Assembly: GCA_041689775.1 (NCBI GenBank)
Contig: JBDNFP010000303.1
Location: 1-37,270 of the forward strand
Length of the DNA: 37,270 nt
Reading direction: 5' to 3'
Source of the DNA: JBDNFP01 sp041689775
GTDB lineage: Bacteria > Bacteroidota > Bacteroidia > Cytophagales > Spirosomataceae
The notes beneath the pieces were generated by a model, which was not told the origin of the DNA, made no database searches, and was given only the letters and a program-made list of their open reading frames with translations. Position numbers and translations under genes: made by a program. Each line of letters starts with the position of its first letter. Positions within the stretch are counted from its first letter, which is position 1. Positions 7,946 through 17,291 of the stretch are shown one piece after another.

Positions 7946-9055
7946 TCAATCGACAGAGAACGATTCTAGTCCCCCTAAAAATTCGGGATCAAAGTCGGCG
8001 CCGTGCCCAGGTGTTTCGGGCAGGTCTAGGTGGTAAGAGTTTCGGTAGGTAGCACCACCGATGACAGGATCAATGGCGTGCTCAAATGGCGAGTCCAGAT
8101 CATAAAAAACAACATTCTGACGGGCCGAAGCCAAGTGGGTATTGGCCGTGATTCCTAGCCTACTTTCTGACATACAGCCAATCATACAAGGGATACCGGC
8201 TGCTTCGGCAATGGAGTTAATTTTCAGTGCATTATTTATTCCGCCAGATTTTGAAAGCTTTATATTAAAGTAATCGACAGACTGCTTTTGGGCAAGTTTG
8301 AGCGCATCAATATGATCAAAAAGCGATTCGTCCGCGCAAATTGGTATGGGTGAATTTGCCCGTACTCTGCCGAGATTTTCGTAGTCCCAATGCTTTACAG
8401 GTTGCTCGCAATACTGAACACCATAGGCCGCGATGGCTTTTAATACCTGCACGGCCGATACATAGTCCCAACCCTGATTTGCGTCTACCCGCAATGGTAA
8501 ACCGTCCCCGATTGCCCTCCGGATTGCTTTAATCCTTTGAATATCCTCCTTTGGATCCTTTCCTAGCTTTACTTTGATAGCCTCGGCACCGCGTTCTTTT
8601 ATTGCCAGGGCATCCGCTGCCATCGCTTCGGGCGAATCAATATAAATTGTTTCGTCCGTTGTAATTCGGCGTTTTGAACCTCCCAAAAACTGATAAAGAG
8701 GCATATTGGCATACTTAGCAGCCGCATCATACATGGCCATATCGAAGGCACTTTTACACGTAAAGTTGCGCGTCAGATACCCATCCATTAATCGCAGATT
8801 ACCTTCAATATCCCAAACGGGCCGCCCTAGTAAAAGTCGACCAAAATCCCTGGCGGTCGCCAGGCACGAATCCTGGGTTTCGCCTACAATCATCCAGAAA
8901 GGAGCCCCCTCACCAACTCCGTAGATACCCTCTGAGGTATGTATTTTTACCAATATATTTCTCGCCTCGGAGATGGTACCAATCGCAATAGTCACGGAGG
9001 CTTTCAATGGTATATTCAGTCGAAAGACCTCTACTTGGGTTATGATGCCATTCAC
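7946..9055 (-). CDS. Dipeptide epimerase (L-Ala-D/L-Glu type), enolase superfamily
   Basis: It probably epimerises peptidoglycan-derived dipeptides such as L-Ala-D-Glu for murein peptide recycling. The 369-residue protein has the muconate-lactonising-enzyme fold. Base lysines are in KVK (K161, K163), metal ligands at D191 (VDANQGW), E217 (EQPV) and D242 (CADES), and the second base is K266 in NIKLSKSGG. A DxD pair (D319, D321) matches the dipeptide-binding motif of Ala-Glu epimerases and supports dipeptides over other substrates; exact specificity is not proven. The start is GTG at 9053-9055, with no in-frame ATG upstream. It follows the amidohydrolase by 52 bp, probably in one operon. Confidence 0.85.
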   Translation of the reverse strand: MNGIITQVEVFRLNIPLKASVTIAIGTISEARNILVKIHTSEGIYGVGEGAPFWMIVGETQDSCLATARDFGRLLLGRPVWDIEGNLRLMDGYLTRNFTCKSAFDMAMYDAAAKYANMPLYQFLGGSKRRITTDETIYIDSPEAMAADALAIKERGAEAIKVKLGKDPKEDIQRIKAIRRAIGDGLPLRVDANQGWDYVSAVQVLKAIAAYGVQYCEQPVKHWDYENLGRVRANSPIPICADESLFDHIDALKLAQKQSVDYFNIKLSKSGGINNALKINSIAEAAGIPCMIGCMSESRLGITANTHLASARQNVVFYDLDSPFEHAIDPVIGGATYRNSYHLDLPETPGHGADFDPEFLGGLESFSVD

Positions 9056-9107
9056 TTCAAAAGAATGTTTCTGGTTAATTCAAGTTGGTAAGTTGCTTTA
9101 CTATTGA

Positions 9108-10232
9108 TCAGTCCGGATAACCACTCTTATCAAGACCGGGAATAATTTTAAGCGCATTTTTATAGTAGAGTTTCTTTAAGACCTGATCTGACAACCCTAA
9201 TCCGTACATCCGCCAGAAAGCATGGTATTTCTTGTGGTACGGGAAGTACTCGTCTTCGGTTTCAAGTACGCGGAAGTAGGTAGTGTATTCAGAAGGTACC
9301 CAGCTATCTTTACCGAAAAGAACACGATCCTGATATTTATCGAAGAACTTTTTCGCAGCCCGCGGCTGTCGGCCAAGCTCAGCAATTACGGCTCCGATTT
9401 CCACGTAAATATTGGGGAATTCTATCATTAGGCTATCTAGTTTTTCCAAATTATTAGCGTACCAGCCCATGTGTGCATTGATAAAAATAGTGCCCGGGTG
9501 CTTCCTGAATATATCGTGTTGCTCCCCGATCAGATCTTCAAAAGGAATCGGATCATTGGCATCACGCTTCCGGTTAGGATGGGTTTTTAGTTCTAGCCAG
9601 CGCTCATTGTACCGGTCCAACGGGTCCCAGAATGATGGAACATCCGCCGTGTGAATAAGCACCGGAATACCCAGTTCTCCACATTTAGCCCAAACCGGAT
9701 CAAGACGGGGGTCATTTACGGCTACCCTTTTACCCTTATCATCTCGTATGCCGCTAAAACCTAGGCTCTTGTAAATCTTCAAACCCTTAGCCCCCATCTT
9801 TACATCAGTTTCCAATTGCTCCACGGCTCTTTTTGTCCACTCTGGCGTACCAAAACCACTGAATTGAAGATTAGTAAATATGACCAGCCGATTAGGTTGG
9901 TTTTTCATTACGTTGGCTAACCCTCCTTTTAAGTGGGCAGTGCCCTCATCCCAATTCTGATACCAGCCTCTACCACTCAGGTTGACCATTACCTTCATAT
10001 TCAGGCTATCCATCTGGGCTACCAGTTGATTCAAGTCTTGATCGGGCATCCGGTATTGATGGTTATGAACATCAATAAATGGGAACTTAGCCCTCGTCAG
10101 AATATTTTCCTTCACTATTAAGGTAGATATTGGATCGTATTCCTCAAACCCAATGGGTGCTTCAACCACTTGCGCGATACTTAGGTACGATATACTTAAT
10201 AAACCAATGGCGAGTAAACTTGTTTTTCTCAT
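9108..10232 (-). CDS. Secreted amidohydrolase (amidohydrolase_2 family)
   Basis: A 374-residue metal-dependent hydrolase or decarboxylase of the TIM-barrel amidohydrolase superfamily. An N-terminal signal peptide (about residues 1-20, ending SIAQ) predicts export. Metal-site elements seen are DVHNHQ (H56, H58), VLIHTAD, FINAHMGW and the C-terminal Asp in LFGKDSW. Substrate cannot be told from sequence. It lies just upstream of the dipeptide epimerase on the same strand, so a role in degrading cell-wall or peptide-derived compounds is conceivable but unproven. The start is ATG at 10230-10232. Confidence 0.85.
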   Translation of the reverse strand: MRKTSLLAIGLLSISYLSIAQVVEAPIGFEEYDPISTLIVKENILTRAKFPFIDVHNHQYRMPDQDLNQLVAQMDSLNMKVMVNLSGRGWYQNWDEGTAHLKGGLANVMKNQPNRLVIFTNLQFSGFGTPEWTKRAVEQLETDVKMGAKGLKIYKSLGFSGIRDDKGKRVAVNDPRLDPVWAKCGELGIPVLIHTADVPSFWDPLDRYNERWLELKTHPNRKRDANDPIPFEDLIGEQHDIFRKHPGTIFINAHMGWYANNLEKLDSLMIEFPNIYVEIGAVIAELGRQPRAAKKFFDKYQDRVLFGKDSWVPSEYTTYFRVLETEDEYFPYHKKYHAFWRMYGLGLSDQVLKKLYYKNALKIIPGLDKSGYPD

Positions 10233-10377
10233 GGTATTCAGGTGTCAGTAGCTGTTTTCTTGTAGCTATTATCTTTTTTAAGTATTGATACAGAGTTAAT
10301 TGACTAATATAGATAGCTGACTTATCATTGCAAATAATAAAATCGAAGCTACTTACTTAGATAACGGCTTTATGATA

Positions 10378-10869
10378 TTATCTTGAATAAATTAAAGCAA
10401 CACAATGGGCGGCTATACCCTCTTGCCTACCGACGAATCCTATTTGCTCTGAGGTAGTTGCCTTGATAGAAATAGCGTCTTCGTCGACGACCATCACACC
10501 CGCCAGGCATTCTTTCATCGCCGGGATGTGCGGGTTTAGTTTTGGCTGCTGTAAAACCACGGTGACGTCTACATTTCCAACTTCATAGCCTTTCTCCCGT
10601 ACCATTTCTAGTACTTTGGCTAAGAGCAATTTACTGTCTACTCCCTTCCATTGCGCATCCTTATCCGAAAAATGGTACCCAATGTTGCGCATATTGGCGG
10701 CTCCCAATAGAGCATCACACAATACATGACACACTACATCGGCATCGGAGTGACCTTTGGCACCGTGCGTGTGAGGGATAAGTATTCCGCCTAACCAGAA
10801 AGGGCGACCTTCCTCTAATTGATGTACATCGTATCCTTGGCCTACCCGGAAAGGTATTTTATTTTCCAT
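10378..10869 (-). CDS. ispF: 2-C-methyl-D-erythritol 2,4-cyclodiphosphate synthase
   Basis: IspF forms the cyclic diphosphate intermediate in the MEP pathway of isoprenoid synthesis, so this organism makes isoprenoids by the non-mevalonate route. The 163-residue protein has zinc ligands D14 and H16 (GYDVH) and H48, the HSDAD loop (40-44), the HFSDKDAQWKG segment and the C-terminal KATTSEQIGFVGRQEGIAA signature. The ATG at 10867-10869 overlaps the stop of the upstream M16 peptidase gene by one base (TAATG), implying translational coupling. Confidence 0.97.
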   Translation of the reverse strand: MENKIPFRVGQGYDVHQLEEGRPFWLGGILIPHTHGAKGHSDADVVCHVLCDALLGAANMRNIGYHFSDKDAQWKGVDSKLLLAKVLEMVREKGYEVGNVDVTVVLQQPKLNPHIPAMKECLAGVMVVDEDAISIKATTSEQIGFVGRQEGIAAHCVALIYSR

Positions 10870-12113
10870 TAATTTGTCTGACTTGCATGATAGTAAAGTG
10901 TGGAGCAGTTTTCGGGACGAAGGATGGTGCGGGCTACTTCAGCGATGCCCCTCTTCTCAATATTCTGAATGGTTTGCTCATCCTGATTTACCCATTCTGC
11001 GTTACCTGCGTTGGCCGCAAATGCAATATTCATAGCCCGGTTAAGCAGCTCTACTTCCGAAAAGGCATGGGTCGCTTCTGATTGGTTCTTCACTTTGTCC
11101 AGCTCCTCATCGGTGATACCAATTCTCACAAAACCGTCCACCAGTTCTTCAATTGCTTGATCGGCTACTTCCATCGATATACCTACGTTCAAATTTGACC
11201 GAATAATCAATAATCCGGGGTCAAGAGAAGAGGTAATACTTGCGCTGATACTGTTAAACAATGGACGTTCTTTCAATAGTGACTGGTACAACCGCGAAGA
11301 CTTCCCTCTACCCAAAATATCACTAATCAGGTCCGCTTCGTGAAAAAGGTCCTCGTAGCGGCCTGGCATGTGGTAGGTCTTAATCAGTGAATTAAGAGGA
11401 ACCGCCGCTGACGTTTCTAATTGGCGGGCCATGGTTTGTGATGGCTCCAAAGGAAGGGTACGGTGATAGGCTTCCCCGGCCGGGATGGGGGCAAACCATT
11501 TTTCGGCCAGTTGTTTTACCTGATCAGTAGTAACAGCACCCGCCACCACCAATACTGCATTGTTTGGCCGGTAAAACTTGAAGAAAAATGCCTGTACATC
11601 TCCCATGGTAGCCTTTTCAATATGGCTAATATCCTTTCCGATGGTAGCCCAACGGTAGGGATGGGTAGAATACGCCAATGGGCGTAGCTTCAACCATATA
11701 TCGCCGTAAGGCTGATTGAGGTAGCGTTGCTTGAACTCTTCGATAACAACCTTCCGTTGCACTTCCAACACCTGTGGGTCAAAAGAAAGACTAAGCATGC
11801 GGTCAGACTCCAACCAAAAGGCAGTTTCGACGTTATCGGCGGGTAAGGTAATGTAATAATTCGTAACGTCTGGTGAGGTGAAGGCGTTATTCTCGCCCCC
11901 TACCTGTTGTACTGGCTCATCGTAGCTTGGTATGTGCTTAGAGCCCCCAAACATTAAGTGTTCAAAAAGGTGAGCAAAACCGGTCCGGTCTTCCTCTTCG
12001 TCACGTGAGCCAACATTGTACACTATATTGACGGCGGCCATCGGAGTTGAAAAGTCTTCGTGCACGAATACCTTCAAACCGTTCTCTAACGTGAACTGAT
12101 TGTAATGAATCAT
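10869..12113 (-). CDS. M16 family zinc metallopeptidase (pitrilysin / processing-peptidase-like)
   Basis: A 414-residue peptidase with the inverted zinc motif HxxEH (HLFEH, 48-52) and the downstream acidic motif around VIEEFKQRY. It comprises an N-terminal catalytic M16 domain and a C-terminal M16_C domain. There is no signal peptide, so it is probably cytoplasmic. M16 enzymes clip peptides or processed leader sequences; the natural substrate here is unknown. It is the first gene of a two-gene unit with ispF. A good Bacteroidota promoter is seen about 55 bp upstream. The start is ATG at 12111-12113. Confidence 0.9.
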   Translation of the reverse strand: MIHYNQFTLENGLKVFVHEDFSTPMAAVNIVYNVGSRDEEEDRTGFAHLFEHLMFGGSKHIPSYDEPVQQVGGENNAFTSPDVTNYYITLPADNVETAFWLESDRMLSLSFDPQVLEVQRKVVIEEFKQRYLNQPYGDIWLKLRPLAYSTHPYRWATIGKDISHIEKATMGDVQAFFFKFYRPNNAVLVVAGAVTTDQVKQLAEKWFAPIPAGEAYHRTLPLEPSQTMARQLETSAAVPLNSLIKTYHMPGRYEDLFHEADLISDILGRGKSSRLYQSLLKERPLFNSISASITSSLDPGLLIIRSNLNVGISMEVADQAIEELVDGFVRIGITDEELDKVKNQSEATHAFSEVELLNRAMNIAFAANAGNAEWVNQDEQTIQNIEKRGIAEVARTILRPENCSTLYYHASQTN

Positions 12114-12169
12114 AAGATATAATAAAAAACTGGGCTTAGAAACGTTGCATTAACAATTAACGTTATGAA

Positions 12170-12200
12170 CAAAGCTACTGCTACCAATTGACACAAACAA
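12170..12200 (-). promoter_or_regulatory. Candidate Bacteroidota promoter for the M16 peptidase-ispF operon
   Basis: On the minus strand TAGCTTTG (12177-12170) matches the -7 box exactly. A TTTG lies 16 bp upstream (12197-12194) and a TTG 20 bp upstream (12200-12198) as possible -33 elements. The predicted leader is about 50 nt. Confidence 0.5.
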
Positions 12201-12227
12201 GCCAACTCTAAACGATTCCTTTTTTCC

Positions 12228-13349
12228 ATGCCAGGTATATTTAAGCTTTTTTTGTTGCTGCTACTATTCGGAGTTTTTATTCCCGCAACAAAGGGGCAAC
12301 TTTTAAATGATAAGCCCACCCAAAATCTAATTAGCACGGGTATCAATCATATTTACAACAATGAATTTGCTGCGGCCACCGCGGTAAGTCAGCAATTACA
12401 ATCACGATACCCCAACCATCCGGTCAATTATATAGTAAAGGCCTTCGCGATGTACTGGCAATATTTGCCGATTCAGGATAACAAAGCCAAGGTGGGCGAG
12501 TATGTCCGGACGCTGAACCAATGCCTCATCGCGGTTGAAAAGCAGTATGGTAAGAATAGTAAAGACCCAGAAGCTATTTTTTTTACCCTAGCAGCACGCG
12601 GGTACCTGGCGTTGATGTACAACTATCAGAATGAACTGATGAAAGCCGCCGGAGAGGCTCAAAAAACCTATGGTACTTTGACCGAAGGCTTAAAACTGAC
12701 CGACAAAAATTCGGAGTTTTATTTCACAACCGGCATGTACAATTATTACGTGGAGCAATACCCCGAAGACCATCCCATCATCAAACCCATTATGTTTTTT
12801 TTCAAGAATGGGAATAAGCCTTTGGGACTGCGACAACTCGATATTGCTACCCGGATGGGGAGTATCACCAAAGTAGAGGCTACTTTCTACCTGGCTCACA
12901 TTTATCTTGAACATGAGGGCAGACCTGATTTAGCAGTAAAATACACTTCCCAGCTGGAAGACTCGTTTCCTAGAAATACCATTTTCAAAATGATACATAC
13001 CGAAGCCCTGTTATTAAGCGGCAAATACGCTGATGCAGAAAAGCTTATCCCGGAGCTGCGACGGCGGAATGATGACTTCTACCCCATCGCATGGCATTTT
13101 TTTGAAGGCTATCTACTTGAAAAGAAGGATCGGGATTATGCCAAAGCGCAGGATGAGTATCTTGCGGCGCTGAAGATTCCCCATGATGAGCAATACACCC
13201 GGGAATACCACGCCATGGCCTACGCCGGCCTCGCCAGGATTGCCGACCGAAACAATAATCAGGTTTCGGCCAAGGAGTATTACAGGAAATGCCTGGCAAT
13301 AGCTCAATATGTAAACCTGGAAAAAGAGGCAACCGCCTACATGAAGTAA
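12228..13349 (+). CDS. Secreted tetratricopeptide-like repeat protein
   Basis: A 373-residue protein with a signal peptide (hydrophobic FKLFLLLLLFGVF, cleavage near residue 23) followed by helical repeats of TPR type, clearest at about 215-370 (AVKYTSQLEDSF..., AEKLIPEL..., AKEYYRKCLAIAQ). TPR proteins mediate protein-protein contacts, and no enzyme motif is seen. Specific role unknown. It is divergent from the M16 peptidase gene and is followed 44 bp later by the molybdoenzyme gene without a terminator, so the two may be co-transcribed. The start is ATG at 12228. Confidence 0.75.
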   Translation: MPGIFKLFLLLLLFGVFIPATKGQLLNDKPTQNLISTGINHIYNNEFAAATAVSQQLQSRYPNHPVNYIVKAFAMYWQYLPIQDNKAKVGEYVRTLNQCLIAVEKQYGKNSKDPEAIFFTLAARGYLALMYNYQNELMKAAGEAQKTYGTLTEGLKLTDKNSEFYFTTGMYNYYVEQYPEDHPIIKPIMFFFKNGNKPLGLRQLDIATRMGSITKVEATFYLAHIYLEHEGRPDLAVKYTSQLEDSFPRNTIFKMIHTEALLLSGKYADAEKLIPELRRRNDDFYPIAWHFFEGYLLEKKDRDYAKAQDEYLAALKIPHDEQYTREYHAMAYAGLARIADRNNNQVSAKEYYRKCLAIAQYVNLEKEATAYMK

Positions 13350-13393
13350 CAACATAATTTCTGCAAGTAGCCTACTAACTAAGAACCTAGCGA

Positions 13394-14083
13394 ATGGACA
13401 AACTCGATAGAATTATTGAAGCTCGAATGAAGCTTAAAAGTCGATTTGAGGAAAAAATAAGGAATACACCTTCCCTGGCAGACAATCAACCACAAGGTAC
13501 GGGTGATCCAAATCGCCATGGAATGCCCAAACTACCCGTGGGGCAAATTAAAACTGAAAAGTGGCCAGTACTTGACCTGGGTTATAAACCCAGCGTATCG
13601 TTGGACCGTTGGCGATTATACATTGATGGCGAGGTAGAAAATCCGGTCGTATTGAAGTGGGAAGACTTTATGGCCTTACCCCAAACCGAGGATGTAAGTG
13701 ATTTTCATTGCGTCACTACCTGGTCAAGAATGGATATCCCTTGGGTGGGTGTACGGCTGTTGGATCTGGCAGCTTTGGTTCAGCCAAAGGATACGGCTAG
13801 CCACATAATGTTTTATGGATACGATACTTACTCTACCAATGTACCCTTGGCCGAAGCCCTGAAACCCGATGTTATGGTAGTACATACCGCCGATAACCAA
13901 CCCCTACCTCATGATCATGGTGGTCCGGCTAGGGTAATAACCCCTCAACTATACGCCTGGAAGGGGGCAAAATGGATAAAAAGAATTCACTTCATGAAGG
14001 AAGATAAACCAGGTTTTTGGGAAGAAAGGGGCTATTCTAATACCGGGTATCCCTGGCGCAATGACCGGTATGATGAAGAATAA
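13394..14083 (+). CDS. Sulfite-oxidase-like molybdopterin-dependent oxidoreductase
   Basis: A 229-residue protein of the oxidoreductase molybdopterin-binding family. The molybdenum-ligand cysteine is C106 in DFHCVTTWS. Other family blocks are WRLYIDGEVENPV (73-85), HGGPARVITPQLYAWKGAKW and the C-terminal PGFWEERGYSNTGYPW. It lacks a signal peptide, a haem domain and the dimerisation domain of true sulfite oxidases, so it is probably a cytoplasmic enzyme of unknown substrate. No membrane partner (MsrQ-like) or molybdopterin synthesis gene is nearby. The start is ATG at 13394. A strong bidirectional terminator follows. Confidence 0.88.
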   Translation: MDKLDRIIEARMKLKSRFEEKIRNTPSLADNQPQGTGDPNRHGMPKLPVGQIKTEKWPVLDLGYKPSVSLDRWRLYIDGEVENPVVLKWEDFMALPQTEDVSDFHCVTTWSRMDIPWVGVRLLDLAALVQPKDTASHIMFYGYDTYSTNVPLAEALKPDVMVVHTADNQPLPHDHGGPARVITPQLYAWKGAKWIKRIHFMKEDKPGFWEERGYSNTGYPWRNDRYDEE

Positions 14084-14085
14084 AT

Positions 14086-14116
14086 GAAGTGGGTAGCGTT
14101 GGACGCTACCCACTTC
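14086..14116. terminator. Bidirectional hairpin terminator
   Basis: A 14-bp perfect stem (14086-14099 with 14103-14116) with a 3-nt loop, between the convergent molybdoenzyme and UPF0173 genes. The plus-strand side is followed by a T-rich stretch. Confidence 0.85.
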
Positions 14117-14132
14117 TTATTTTCAACGAATC

Positions 14133-14813
14133 TTAAATTTCAATACTCTCACCCACCGGAATCAGGTGCAAATCTAAACTATTAGTAGCTGCCGCTCTAT
14201 GCGCCTCGCTATGATCAATTTTTACGTAAGGAAACGTATCATAGTGCATGCCAATCACCTGAGTGGTATTGACAAACTTGGCCGCCCGGCACGCATCCTC
14301 TACATCCATCGTAAAATTGCTACCAATGGGCAGGAATGCAAAGTCAATCGTATTGGACTCCCCAATAAGCTTCATATCTAAAAATAACGCGGTGTCTCCG
14401 GCAAAATAAAGGGTTTTGCCGTCAATTTTGACCACAAAACCATTAGCACTTCCCCCGTAGGAACCGTCGGGCATACTACTTGAATGCACTGCTGCCACTA
14501 GTTGAACCTGACCGAAATTAAATTTCCATTTCCCGCCCGTATTCATGGGATGTCCATTTTCTACTCCCTTATTTCCTAGCCAACCTACCACTTTAAAATT
14601 AGCTACTACGGTTGCGTCGGTACGTTTTGCAATAGCCTCGGCATCCGCAATATGGTACTCATGACCATGAGAAATGAGGATATAGTCCGCTTCGATCGAA
14701 TTGACATCAATGTGGCTGGCAAGTGGGTTAGGCGAAATAAAGGGATCAAATAGAATTTTGGTTTTCGTAGTTTCAATTCCAAAACAAGAATGTCCGTAAT
14801 AGGTAACTTTCAC
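14133..14813 (-). CDS. UPF0173-family metal-dependent hydrolase (beta-lactamase fold)
   Basis: A 226-residue metallo-beta-lactamase-fold protein, usual length for UPF0173. Seen blocks are YYGHSCFGIE (5-14), DPFISPNPLA (23-32), the metal loop SHGHEYH (48-54), AAVHSS and LYFAGDT. The standard loop is HxHxDH; here the Asp is Tyr 53, so one metal-binding Asp appears lost. The protein is otherwise intact and in frame. Members are described as general hydrolases without a firm substrate. The start is GTG at 14811-14813; no in-frame ATG lies just upstream. It is divergent from the DUF2157 pair. Confidence 0.88.
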   Translation of the reverse strand: MKVTYYGHSCFGIETTKTKILFDPFISPNPLASHIDVNSIEADYILISHGHEYHIADAEAIAKRTDATVVANFKVVGWLGNKGVENGHPMNTGGKWKFNFGQVQLVAAVHSSSMPDGSYGGSANGFVVKIDGKTLYFAGDTALFLDMKLIGESNTIDFAFLPIGSNFTMDVEDACRAAKFVNTTQVIGMHYDTFPYVKIDHSEAHRAAATNSLDLHLIPVGESIEI

Positions 14814-14964
14814 AAGCTTTTTAGTTTTAAATAAATTAAGTTTGGTGTTATCGAGCGTTTGCTTTTAAAGTAGTTGTAAACAACTGCATGTAAGAACTGT
14901 TTCAAACCACTGACTAGTACACTAATGGAAGTACCAGCCTACCTATTCAATCCAATCCCCGACT

Positions 14965-15936
14965 ATGAATACAGACCAGCTATTAAATGAACTGGAAACG
15001 AACCAATTGCTAAGTCTCGACCAGAGAAGTAGGATTGAAGAATACAACCGGCACAAACCTGTTTCCTTATACGGTTATATTAGAGTAGCTCTGTATCTTT
15101 CAATTACCTCCATTATCGGAGGCTTAGGGGTACTTATTTACGAAAACATCAATACGGCGGGGCATATCGTCCTGTTGCTCGTCCTGTCCTTACTTACGCT
15201 AGGTTCATTTTTGTTTGTATTCAGGCAAGGGCTCCCCTATTCTTCAGCACGGGTAGACCATCAAAACCCATACCTCGACACCGTGTTACTACTTGGTTGC
15301 TTACTATTTCTGGTGGTCGAGGGATATGCGCAATACCAATTTCAGGTATTTGGTACTCGCTACGGGGTAGCGACTTTGCTACCTGCTCTCTTATTTCTGT
15401 TTCTTGCCTACCGGTTCGATCATCAGGGGGTGCTTTCTCTTGGACTTTCGTCATTGGCCTCTTGGATTGGGCTCACCGTTACTCCTAATGAGCTTCTGGT
15501 CAAGAATGACTTTACCGACATCTCGGTTCTTATTACGGCTCTGGTTTTTGGTGGTACTGTCACGCTCCTTTCCAAAATCCTCGCGATCCGAAACATCAAG
15601 TCCCATTTCAATTACACCTACCTGCTCATTGCCGGAACATTGTTTTTAGCAGCTAGTACCGCCGGAATGATAACATTTGACTCATGGAAATTCGTTTTTA
15701 GTATTCTTAGTGGAGTAGGATGCTGGTACTTCTACGTCAATGCAAGACTGGGGGAATCCTTACTTTTTCTCCTGATTGGTCTGGTGTTCGGCTACATCAC
15801 CGTAACCTACCTTTTGTTCTCACAGCTTTCGTTAGAATTTGGTGCATTTTTCGGCTCCTTATATTTCCTGCTTAGCGCCGCCGGAGTAGTTTGGTTCTTG
15901 TTGAACTTTAAGAAATTACTCGGAAAAACTGTCTAG
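14965..15936 (+). CDS. DUF2157-type polytopic membrane protein
   Basis: A 323-residue protein with a short soluble N-terminus (residues 1-35, helical, charged) followed by about ten predicted membrane segments from residue 40 to 315. The N-terminal helix plus multi-TM layout fits the DUF2157 family of unknown function. No catalytic motif is evident. The next gene, 26 bp downstream, has the same layout, so the two probably form one operon and may interact. The start is ATG at 14965. Confidence 0.7.
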   Translation: MNTDQLLNELETNQLLSLDQRSRIEEYNRHKPVSLYGYIRVALYLSITSIIGGLGVLIYENINTAGHIVLLLVLSLLTLGSFLFVFRQGLPYSSARVDHQNPYLDTVLLLGCLLFLVVEGYAQYQFQVFGTRYGVATLLPALLFLFLAYRFDHQGVLSLGLSSLASWIGLTVTPNELLVKNDFTDISVLITALVFGGTVTLLSKILAIRNIKSHFNYTYLLIAGTLFLAASTAGMITFDSWKFVFSILSGVGCWYFYVNARLGESLLFLLIGLVFGYITVTYLLFSQLSLEFGAFFGSLYFLLSAAGVVWFLLNFKKLLGKTV

Positions 15937-15962
15937 TATTCCCCTAAAAAATCACTTTCCCT

Positions 15963-17114
15963 ATGATAGGCTACAACCAGGAATTATTAAAAAACCTCCG
16001 AGTACAAGAACTCGCAAAAGAATGGTTTTCAAAAAAGCTCATTACTGAGGAAAACCTTCGAGGCATAATGGATAGATACTCTTCACTACCCTACCAACCC
16101 AACTGGTTTGTAAAAATTGGGCTTTTCATATTTACATGTGTCTGCATCTTAGGGGGTACGCTGATCTTTTTACCATTTGCTGATTTTGAAAACGCCGAGA
16201 AGTTTATCAGTCCCGGGTATGGTATTATTCTATTCTTCGCTTTAAACTACTTCATCAAGAACCGTAAACTTTACTTTTCCGGCATTGATAATGCCCTGTT
16301 GTACACCATACCGCTTTGTTTCGCATTTCAAGTAATGGAGTTGGGGGTTTTCCTTGGGGATACTCCCTGGCTTATTGGTCTATGCTATCTCCCAATATTA
16401 GTTCTCTTGGTCTACTTCTACGGTGAACCACTAGTATCACTAGTTGCCTATCTGGATTTACTCTTCATAGTAGCCGCAGTAAGCTTCGAATTTTCGATCG
16501 GAAAATTACTTCTTCCGTTTATCCTCTTTTCCCTTTCAATTCTGTGCTGGTTGTCGATCAGGCACTTCCAACAAAAAGAAACAACCGGCTATTGGTCGGT
16601 TTGCTTTACGACCCTTCACTACGCTACCCTGTGTACAGCCTATATTTCAATCAACTACGGCATTGTGCGAGGGGGTAATATGAGTCTCAATGGCCTCCCC
16701 AGCCCTTCACCCGAGATTACCTTTTCGGGTATTTTCTGGGCTCTGACCTTCCTCGTACCAGCTATCTATCTATTTACCGGGTACAGGCTTCGCAAAATTT
16801 CTTTCCTTATCTTGAGCGGACTATTTTTGCTTTTTTCTTTTCTTACCTGGCACAGCTACTACCCTGTACTATCCAGTGAATGGACAGTAACTCTGGTGGG
16901 TACTCTTGGCCTAATTCTTTTCGTACTACTAATCAGAGCGCTCAAAACCCCTCAGAAAGGGTTTAGCTATACACCAGAAGGTGATCTGGAAGTGGGCATA
17001 CTACTAGGAAACATCATAGCTACCCAAGCAGGAAGTCTTGGCTCAGATACTCCTTCGGGTCCTAAGTTTGGCGGTGGCGATTTTGGGGGAGGCGGATCCG
17101 AAGCAACCTATTAA
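15963..17114 (+). CDS. DUF2157-related polytopic membrane protein with Gly-rich tail
   Basis: A 383-residue protein. The N-terminal 45 residues are soluble and helical (KNLRVQELAKEWFSKKLIT). About ten membrane segments follow to residue 335, then a soluble tail ending in FGGGDFGGGGSEATY. That glycine-rich ending resembles those of YgcG/TPM-type and related membrane proteins, though the fold here differs. The layout resembles the upstream neighbour, suggesting distant paralogy. Function unknown. The start is ATG at 15963. A Rho-independent terminator follows at 17181. Confidence 0.7.
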   Translation: MIGYNQELLKNLRVQELAKEWFSKKLITEENLRGIMDRYSSLPYQPNWFVKIGLFIFTCVCILGGTLIFLPFADFENAEKFISPGYGIILFFALNYFIKNRKLYFSGIDNALLYTIPLCFAFQVMELGVFLGDTPWLIGLCYLPILVLLVYFYGEPLVSLVAYLDLLFIVAAVSFEFSIGKLLLPFILFSLSILCWLSIRHFQQKETTGYWSVCFTTLHYATLCTAYISINYGIVRGGNMSLNGLPSPSPEITFSGIFWALTFLVPAIYLFTGYRLRKISFLILSGLFLLFSFLTWHSYYPVLSSEWTVTLVGTLGLILFVLLIRALKTPQKGFSYTPEGDLEVGILLGNIIATQAGSLGSDTPSGPKFGGGDFGGGGSEATY

Positions 17115-17180
17115 CCTCGTTGGATAGTCTCTTTGATTGAATTTTGAAACCCTATGCATTTCTCAAACTTTTCAATATTT

Positions 17181-17224
17181 AAGCGTTGATCAACTGTTTT
17201 TAAACGGTAATCAACGCTTTTTTA
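17181..17224 (+). terminator. Rho-independent terminator
   Basis: A 10-bp perfect stem (17181-17190 with 17210-17219) with a 19-nt loop is followed by a T run. It ends the DUF2157 pair and precedes the amidase gene. Confidence 0.78.
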
Positions 17225-17291
17225 GCATCTTCGGCTTGCAAAAGGTCAGAAAGGCCATATTAAATATTTAGTACACTTTTTTCAACATTTT

